Assembly: GCA_024692805.1 (NCBI GenBank)
Contig: JAILMD010000063.1
Span: 1-39,035, forward strand
Direction of reading: 5' to 3'
Length of the DNA stretch: 39,035 nt
Source of the DNA: a bacterium
Lineage (GTDB): Bacteria; Bacillota; Clostridia; Christensenellales; UBA1242
In this document: piece after piece, positions 34,586 to 39,035 of the stretch
How positions within the stretch are numbered: position 1 is the first letter of the stretch
Layout of the letters: each line of letters begins with the position of its first letter
Notes under the pieces: generated by a model
Database searches by the model: none
Seen by the model: only the letters and a program-made list of their open reading frames with translations
What the model was told of the DNA's origin: nothing
Program-made: the position numbers and the translations under genes

Positions 34586-35872
34586 TTAAGGAGTTAACCT
34601 ATCTGGCCCTCTGAACAAGAATTGAGCTTCTTTAATTGGAATATTTAAAAGAATCATTGTTAACCTATCAACACCGATTGCAAATCCGCCGTGAGCAGGC
34701 ATTCCATATTTAAAGAATTCAAGATAAAATTCAACATCTTTAGTTAAGCCTTTCTCTTTTGCATTTTTTGCTAGTTCATTAAGCCTATGCTCTCTTTGCG
34801 CTCCGCTTGTTATTTCAATTCCTTTCCAAATAAGGTCATAGCCTTGAAGGTGTCCGTTTTGCCTCATATGATAGAAGGCTCGTTTATCTGCTGGGAAGTC
34901 TGTAACAAAAAGGAATTCGTGATTAAACTTATCTTTAGCAAGCCTTTCGCAAAGCCTTTCAGCCTCAGTTGTTAAATCTGTTTTTTCACTATCTTCAACT
35001 TTAAACCCATATCTCTTTTCTAATTCGTCATAAATATCAGCAAGTCTCATCATTGGGAATGGTAATGTTGGAACATTTAATGTTATTCCATAAAGATCTT
35101 CAAGTTTTTGGCCATATTTTTCTTTCGTTTTCTTCAAAGCATAAGTAAGCATTTCTGCTTCAAGATTCATAACGTCTTCATAAGAATCAATAAAACTTAT
35201 TTCAACATCAAAACTAGTAAACTCTGTTGCGTGTTTTCTAGTCCTGCTCTTTTCTGCTCTAAAGCAAGGCGCAACTTCAAAATATTTTTCAAAACCCGCA
35301 GCCATTGCCATTTGTTTATAAAATTGTGGGCTTTGAGCAAGATAAGCCTTACCATCAAAATATTTAACTTCAAAAACTTCACTTCCACTTTCACTAGCTG
35401 TTGCTATAAACTTAGGAGTGTGGATTTCAACAAAGTCATTATCTAACAAATAACTTCTCATTGCATTAACAAAATAACTTTGAACTTTAAAAATAAGTTG
35501 GTTTTTCTCGCTTCTAAGGTCAACCCATCTATAATTAAGCCTTGAATCAATATTAGCCTCATTATCAATTGGCATTGGGTTAGCAATAGTTACAATTTCA
35601 ATCTTAGATGGAATAAACTCTTTACCACCATTTTTAACATTTGGGTTAACTTTCATAACCCCTTCAAACGAAACAACACTTCCTTGGGTTAGTTTTAAAG
35701 CATCTTCAATTAGGTTAGCATTTAACTCTTTATCTAAAGAAACTTGAATGAAAGCGCTAGTGTCTCTAAGCATAACAAAAACCATATACCTAGTGTCTCT
35801 AACCTTATCAACAAACCCAGAAATTTTTGAAACTTTATTCTCTTTCAAACTATCAATTAAACTTCTTTTCAT
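34586..35872 (-). CDS. aspS: Aspartyl-tRNA synthetase, archaeal/eukaryal type
   Basis: The 428-residue class IIb synthetase has an N-terminal OB-fold anticodon-binding domain (about 1-105) and a catalytic domain with motif 1 around VEIHTPKFIATASESGSE, motif 2 FRAEKSRTRKHATEFTSFD and motif 3 GFAIGVDRLTMILL. It lacks the GAD insertion and the roughly 590-residue length of the bacterial enzyme, so it is the archaeal type. In some clostridia such a second AspRS is non-discriminating and makes Asp-tRNA(Asn) for the amidotransferase GatCAB. Whether this one is, and whether a bacterial AspRS also exists, cannot be told here. The start ATG 35872 is chosen because GGAG lies six bases before it, almost at the transcript end; ATG 35884 would be two bases behind the -10 box. 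Confidence 0.93.
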   Translation of the reverse strand: MKRSLIDSLKENKVSKISGFVDKVRDTRYMVFVMLRDTSAFIQVSLDKELNANLIEDALKLTQGSVVSFEGVMKVNPNVKNGGKEFIPSKIEIVTIANPMPIDNEANIDSRLNYRWVDLRSEKNQLIFKVQSYFVNAMRSYLLDNDFVEIHTPKFIATASESGSEVFEVKYFDGKAYLAQSPQFYKQMAMAAGFEKYFEVAPCFRAEKSRTRKHATEFTSFDVEISFIDSYEDVMNLEAEMLTYALKKTKEKYGQKLEDLYGITLNVPTLPFPMMRLADIYDELEKRYGFKVEDSEKTDLTTEAERLCERLAKDKFNHEFLFVTDFPADKRAFYHMRQNGHLQGYDLIWKGIEITSGAQREHRLNELAKNAKEKGLTKDVEFYLEFFKYGMPAHGGFAIGVDRLTMILLNIPIKEAQFLFRGPDRLTP

Positions 35873-35886
35873 TGTTTTCTCCATAA

Positions 35887-35892
35887 ATTATA
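35887..35892 (-). promoter_or_regulatory. aspS -10 box
   Basis: TATAAT on the minus strand, with GGAG of the ribosome binding site beginning only about five bases later. A TTGACT lies 21 bp upstream, too far for a standard -35. Confidence 0.5.
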
Positions 35893-35919
35893 TTTTAAAC
35901 AAAATTAACTTTGAGTCAA

Positions 35920-36483
35920 TTAAATATTAGGTTCGTCTAACCCTTCTGCTATAATTGCGTCAGCAACTTTCATCTTTAAAGTGTCAAACATTACCCAAAC
36001 AGCCTTCTTTGCCCTGCGCTTATAATCGCTGTTTCTTCTATCACAATCGCAGTCTTCAATTTTATAGAAAGTGTTTTTTAACATAATTCTAGTTTCATCG
36101 CTCTCAACCCTGTTAATTTTAAAACTAAGGTTGCCATTATCTAATTTTGTTACCTTTAAAGTGTTTTTGCTATCATCACCCATAATAACTGGGTTTGTAA
36201 CAGGAATTCTTTTGTTTTTATAAATTATATCTTCATAAGCAAGGCTAACCAATGAATCATAAACAGCACAATCTTGATCAATAATCATTTCATCGCCTAA
36301 AGCATCAACGGCTATATTTAAATCATCTAAAAGCGTAAAAGAAAGACTCTTTTCTGTTTGTTTATCAGTTATCAAAATGTGAATCAAATCGTTACCAATT
36401 CTGCCACTATTTTTACTTATTTGCCTTGTTCCAAAATCATATTCATATTTATCATCAGAAAAGAAAGCATTTGCGTTTAACAT
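35920..36483 (-). CDS. Protein of unknown function
   Basis: The 187-residue soluble protein has no signal peptide or membrane segment. The first part (about 1-120) looks beta-rich, and the last part has a Cys/Asp/Arg cluster (EDCDCDRRNSDYKRR) followed by an amphipathic helix. No family is recognised; CDCD could bind a metal but this is speculative. The start has AAGGAG and a TTGAAA-16-TAAAAT promoter (36505-36532). It precedes aspS by about 47 bases without a clear terminator, but aspS has its own -10 box. Confidence 0.6.
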   Translation of the reverse strand: MLNANAFFSDDKYEYDFGTRQISKNSGRIGNDLIHILITDKQTEKSLSFTLLDDLNIAVDALGDEMIIDQDCAVYDSLVSLAYEDIIYKNKRIPVTNPVIMGDDSKNTLKVTKLDNGNLSFKINRVESDETRIMLKNTFYKIEDCDCDRRNSDYKRRAKKAVWVMFDTLKMKVADAIIAEGLDEPNI

Positions 36484-36504
36484 AAAAATTTTCTCCTTAA
36501 ATAT

Positions 36505-36532
36505 ATTTTACTTATTTTAAAGATAATTTCAA
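36505..36532 (-). promoter_or_regulatory. Promoter of the 187-residue unknown gene
   Basis: TTGAAA (36532-36527), 16-bp spacer, TAAAAT (36510-36505). Confidence 0.6.
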
Positions 36533-36555
36533 TATTTAAGATAATATAAAATAAA

Positions 36556-36578
36556 AAAGATGACTAAATAGTCATCTT
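36556..36578 (-). terminator. Terminator of the alcohol dehydrogenase operon
   Basis: AAGATGACT/AGTCATCTT (36557-36565 with 36570-36578), loop of four bases, with T-run on the minus strand. The dehydrogenase stop codon lies at the edge of the stem. Confidence 0.8.
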
Positions 36579-37746
36579 AAAAAATTTCTTTTAAAATCTC
36601 CATAACGTCTTCACGGGTCAAGATCTTGTTATTTGTTACGCTTGCCCCATCATTCATCGCCTTTTCACAAATTAAATCAAGTTCTTTTTCAGTTGCGCCA
36701 TAGTCAGTTAATTTTAATTCTATTCCGGTTTTTTCTTGAACTTTTGTTATTAATTCTTCAAGTTTATCAATAAACGTTGTTGCCCTCTCATTTGGCTTTG
36801 TGTAAGCAAAAGTGTCCTCATTTGTTAAATATAATAAAAGATTAGAATATTCAACGTGGTTAACGTCTTTATTAAACCTAAGGCAAGGAACAATTAGCAT
36901 CATCATTGCAACGCCGTGAGGAACGTTTAAAACTGCCCCAAGCGCGTGGCCAATGGCGTGAACAATTCCAACCATTGAATTAGAAAAAGCAAGCCCCGCC
37001 ATATTGCTGGCTAAAAGCAAATTAGATTTTGCAACATTATCGCCATCGAGCGCATCTAGTAAGTTCCCTGCAATTAATTTTACTGCCCCAAGCGCATAAA
37101 CATCACTAATTGGATTTTTTTGAAGGCTTGAATAGGCTTCAACTGAATGAGTTAAAGCATCAATAGCAGTTGAAACTAAAAGTTTAGCAGGTAAATTTTG
37201 TGTCATCTTTAAATCTAAGAAGCAGCAATCAGGCAATAACTCACTTGAAATAAATTCAAGTTTTGTTTTTGTTTTAACGTCTTTAATAACAGCAACCGCA
37301 GTAACCTCGCTACCCGTTCCGCAAGTTGTTGGAACAACAATAAAGGCAACATTATTACCCTTCTTAACAATTTCGTTGCCAGAAAGCGTTATAATGTCTT
37401 CGCAGTTTTGAGATAAAACTAACTTAACTCCCTTAGCAGTGTCAATAACTGATCCCCCACCAACAGCAACAATACCATCACACTTATTGTTTCTATAAAG
37501 CCTTGCAATTTGATTAATAGTTAATGTTGAACTATCCGCTGGAATTTTAGTAAATTCTGTTTTAAACTTAACCGGTTTTACCGCTTTTTTAAAAACATCT
37601 AGCGTTCCGCAGGCAACTAAGCCTTCATCACTTAAAAGAAGTGGGTTCTTACAATTTAAAAAATCTAATTCATAAGCAAGGTTAGCAAGTGCGTTTTCCC
37701 CACAACAAACTTTAACCTGACCATTAAATTCAAAATAATTACTCAT
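36577..37746 (-). CDS. Iron-containing alcohol dehydrogenase
   Basis: The 389-residue group III (Fe-ADH) dehydrogenase reduces aldehydes or oxidises alcohols with NAD(P)H. It shows the nucleotide-binding GGGSVIDTAKG, the conserved PTTCGTGSEVT, and metal ligands in IDALTHSVEAY (Asp, His), GIVHAIGHALG (His) and VPHGVA (His). The length is typical. The start has a full GAGGAGG and overlaps the stop of the SCP2-like gene by four bases (ATGA), so the two are translationally coupled. The substrate is uncertain; the family covers butanol, propanediol, glycerol and lactaldehyde enzymes. Confidence 0.93.
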   Translation of the reverse strand: MSNYFEFNGQVKVCCGENALANLAYELDFLNCKNPLLLSDEGLVACGTLDVFKKAVKPVKFKTEFTKIPADSSTLTINQIARLYRNNKCDGIVAVGGGSVIDTAKGVKLVLSQNCEDIITLSGNEIVKKGNNVAFIVVPTTCGTGSEVTAVAVIKDVKTKTKLEFISSELLPDCCFLDLKMTQNLPAKLLVSTAIDALTHSVEAYSSLQKNPISDVYALGAVKLIAGNLLDALDGDNVAKSNLLLASNMAGLAFSNSMVGIVHAIGHALGAVLNVPHGVAMMMLIVPCLRFNKDVNHVEYSNLLLYLTNEDTFAYTKPNERATTFIDKLEELITKVQEKTGIELKLTDYGATEKELDLICEKAMNDGASVTNNKILTREDVMEILKEIF

Positions 37747-38417
37747 AAAACCTCCTCATTTTGTGATTTTTCTTCAATTTCTGTAACATTTTCAGCATTT
37801 TCTGCGTCAATTATTTCAATTTCTGCAGTTTTTTCTTTATTTTTATTAATTTCTTCTTTTGTTTCTTTCTTTTTCTGCAATTTTGTCTTTTTAACTTCTA
37901 TTTTATTGTTATTTTTATTATTTTCTTTGCTTTGAAGTTTATTAGCAGAACCAAAAAGAACAAACCAATAAAGTTTTATTGAAGCAAACTCTTTTGGCGT
38001 TTTAGGAAGAAACTTTTTAGTTATAACCCTAGGAAGAAGATACTTTTGCGCAATCTCAATTAGCCTAACAAGAATAATAGCAGTGTTAATATTTCCGCTT
38101 AATAAAATATCATGCCTGCAAAAACTTTCCCTAACACCAAACTTACCTAAAAGGCAGGCGCTAGCAGATTTTTTGTTTTTAAAAATGATTTTTATTTCTT
38201 CATTAAACTCCTCTTTATTTTTATTAGAAAAAGTTAGTCTGTTTTCTTTTTTATAAATTTCAAGCAACGTTTTACCACCAAAAATTTGCATGCTAACTTT
38301 TAAGTTAGTTGGCAATGAATAAAATTCTTTTTTTGCTAAACTTTCTTTTTCTTTTAAATAAACTAATGCTTTACCAAGCAATTTGCTTATTGTTTTTAAA
38401 ACAAAAAAACTTGCCAT
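37743..38417 (-). CDS. SCP2-like lipid-binding domain protein (tentative)
   Basis: This is a 224-residue protein. Residues about 30-130 resemble the SCP2 sterol-carrier/lipid-binding fold: an edge pattern IFGGKTLLEI, a beta strand ending in IIFKNKKSA, and the characteristic FGVRESFCRHDILLSGNI followed by LVRLIEIAQKYLLPRV. The last 70 residues are low-complexity Lys, Glu and Asn. It has GGAGAG before the ATG and a TTGCGT-16-TATAAT promoter. Coupling to an alcohol dehydrogenase suggests it binds or presents the long-chain alcohol or aldehyde. The domain call is by pattern only and needs profile confirmation. Confidence 0.5.
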   Translation of the reverse strand: MASFFVLKTISKLLGKALVYLKEKESLAKKEFYSLPTNLKVSMQIFGGKTLLEIYKKENRLTFSNKNKEEFNEEIKIIFKNKKSASACLLGKFGVRESFCRHDILLSGNINTAIILVRLIEIAQKYLLPRVITKKFLPKTPKEFASIKLYWFVLFGSANKLQSKENNKNNNKIEVKKTKLQKKKETKEEINKNKEKTAEIEIIDAENAENVTEIEEKSQNEEVL

Positions 38418-38433
38418 TTTCTCTCCTCGTTTT

Positions 38434-38461
38434 ATTATAACATAGCAACAATAAAACGCAA
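38434..38461 (-). promoter_or_regulatory. Promoter of SCP2-like/alcohol dehydrogenase operon
   Basis: TTGCGT (38461-38456), 16-bp spacer, TATAAT (38439-38434). Confidence 0.65.
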
Positions 38462-38485
38462 AAGAAATAGCAAGTTATTCGAAAA

Positions 38486-38587
38486 TTAATTAGATCCTAA
38501 TACATTCCCAACCTTATATGCAACGCTTGAAGAAAGAGTGTCGTTAACCTTTCCCCTTAATCCGTCAGTTCCAAAAAATAAACCCAT
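38486..38587 (-). pseudogene. glmM: glmM remnant: first 33 codons of phosphoglucosamine mutase
   Basis: The frame reads MGLFFGTDGLRGKVNDT and then LSSSVAYKVGNVLGSN before TAA. The FGTDGLRG start is diagnostic for GlmM, which converts glucosamine-6-phosphate to glucosamine-1-phosphate. A normal protein has about 445 residues; the phosphoserine loop, metal loop and sugar-binding loop are all missing. The next 70 bases show no GlmM sequence in any frame, and the SCP2-operon promoter starts there. The ribosome binding site AAGGAG is intact, and a possible -10 box (38614-38619) is centred in a 15-bp dyad ATTCAT-TTT-ATGAAT (38610-38624). It appears to be a truncation left by deletion or rearrangement. 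A full copy may exist elsewhere. Confidence 0.8.
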
Positions 38588-38643
38588 AAAAACTCCTTAA
38601 ATTTTCTTAATTCATTTTATGAATAGCATTTTATTTTTGAAAT

Positions 38644-38674
38644 AAAAAAGTGTAGCCTTTGCTACACTTTTTTT
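38644..38674 (-). terminator. Terminator of the deoxyribosyltransferase-like gene
   Basis: GTGTAGC/GCTACAC (38650-38656 with 38661-38667), loop of four bases, symmetric A and T runs on both sides. Confidence 0.88.
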
Positions 38675-38690
38675 ATCATAGTTAAATATT

Positions 38691-39035
38691 TTAAAGTTCT
38701 TTTTCTTGTTCATTAAATGGCCATGACTCAACTATTGAATCAATTAGATCATTTCTGTTAAATGTAATTTGATCTCTATTTAAAACTTTTAATGGTTTAT
38801 GTAATGCATACGCAACACCCAAATCAAAAACGCTTCCCGTACTTGATTGATCATAATAAATATTTACTTCTTGTGATGATGCTACTGCCTCAGCATTTTG
38901 CCTGCAAATAGAATAGCCACCAAACAAATCAGTTTGCCTTGTGTGAAGATGTGGCGCATGAATTTGATAACCATTATTGTATTTTTCTTTAACAAAGTTT
39001 TCTATCCAGGTTTTTTGCTCTTGAGTTGCATTTCT
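38691..39035 (-). CDS. Nucleoside 2-deoxyribosyltransferase-like protein, 5' part outside window
   Basis: The reading frame is open to the window edge, so the start is missing; 114 residues are visible. The stretch VNIYYDQSSTGSVFDLGVAYALHKPLKVLN matches in pattern the nucleoside 2-deoxyribosyltransferase superfamily, whose fold holds a catalytic-type acidic residue before LG and ends in A-x-A-x-x-KP (here AYALHKPL). These proteins cleave or exchange the base of deoxynucleosides; related members occur in nucleotide-signalling defence. The conserved Glu before LG appears as Asp (FDLGVAYA). It ends at its own terminator. The family call rests on one motif region. Confidence 0.6.
   Translation of the reverse strand, partial: RNATQEQKTWIENFVKEKYNNGYQIHAPHLHTRQTDLFGGYSICRQNAEAVASSQEVNIYYDQSSTGSVFDLGVAYALHKPLKVLNRDQITFNRNDLIDSIVESWPFNEQEKEL

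Overview
The window looks like a chromosomal segment from an AT-rich, low-GC bacterium of the Firmicutes/Clostridia type, probably a lineage with few cultured relatives. The reasons are the dnaA-dnaN, rpmH-rnpA-yidD-yidC-jag and mnmE-mnmG blocks, Gram-positive-type YidC and lipoproteins, AGGAGG-type ribosome binding sites, standard stop codons and near-consensus sigma-A promoters. No phage, insertion sequence or CRISPR array was seen. Species-level placement is not possible from reading alone.

Layout. 159-7110 (+): a membrane-anchored XRE regulator with an acyl-ACP thioesterase, a MacB-like ABC exporter, signal peptidase I, a DegV fatty-acid-binding protein, a small lipoprotein and an HD hydrolase. 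7216-12910 (-): gyrA, gyrB and recF, divergent from 13027-22669 (+): dnaA, dnaN, a membrane protein, rpmH, rnpA, yidD, yidC, jag, mnmE and mnmG, interrupted by one small membrane protein on the minus strand. 22691-25149: a GlmU-like acetyltransferase lacking its uridylyltransferase half, HU, and a GT4 glycosyltransferase. 25298-29925: the most distinctive region. It is a minus-strand cluster with two SipW/ER-type signal peptidases and three exported or membrane TasA/camelysin-like proteins, with hairpin-rich intergenic regions and a candidate small RNA at its 3' end. 30362-33034: tRNA-Thr and two more DegV genes, one paired with a CrtO-like membrane protein and the other behind a structured leader. 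33117-39035 (mostly -): two exported proteins, an archaeal-type AspRS, an unknown protein, an SCP2-like/iron alcohol dehydrogenase pair, a 33-codon remnant of glmM, and the 3' part of a deoxyribosyltransferase-like gene cut by the window edge.

How the genes fit together. The origin-proximal block supplies replication initiation, the clamp, gyrase and membrane protein insertion. Several genes suggest fatty-acid and envelope traffic: a thioesterase, three DegV proteins, a CrtO-like acyltransferase, an SCP2-like protein and a glycolipid-type glycosyltransferase. The SipW/TasA-like cluster probably builds a surface or matrix fibre.

Most notable points: several genes appear to be transcribed from the start codon itself or from within a few bases of it (leaderless or near-leaderless); one intrinsic-terminator hairpin has a perfect consensus promoter in its loop and the next gene's Shine-Dalgarno in its arm; and two amino-sugar genes, glmM and glmU, are both incomplete here. 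All functional statements are homology recognition by eye; no database or folding program was run.
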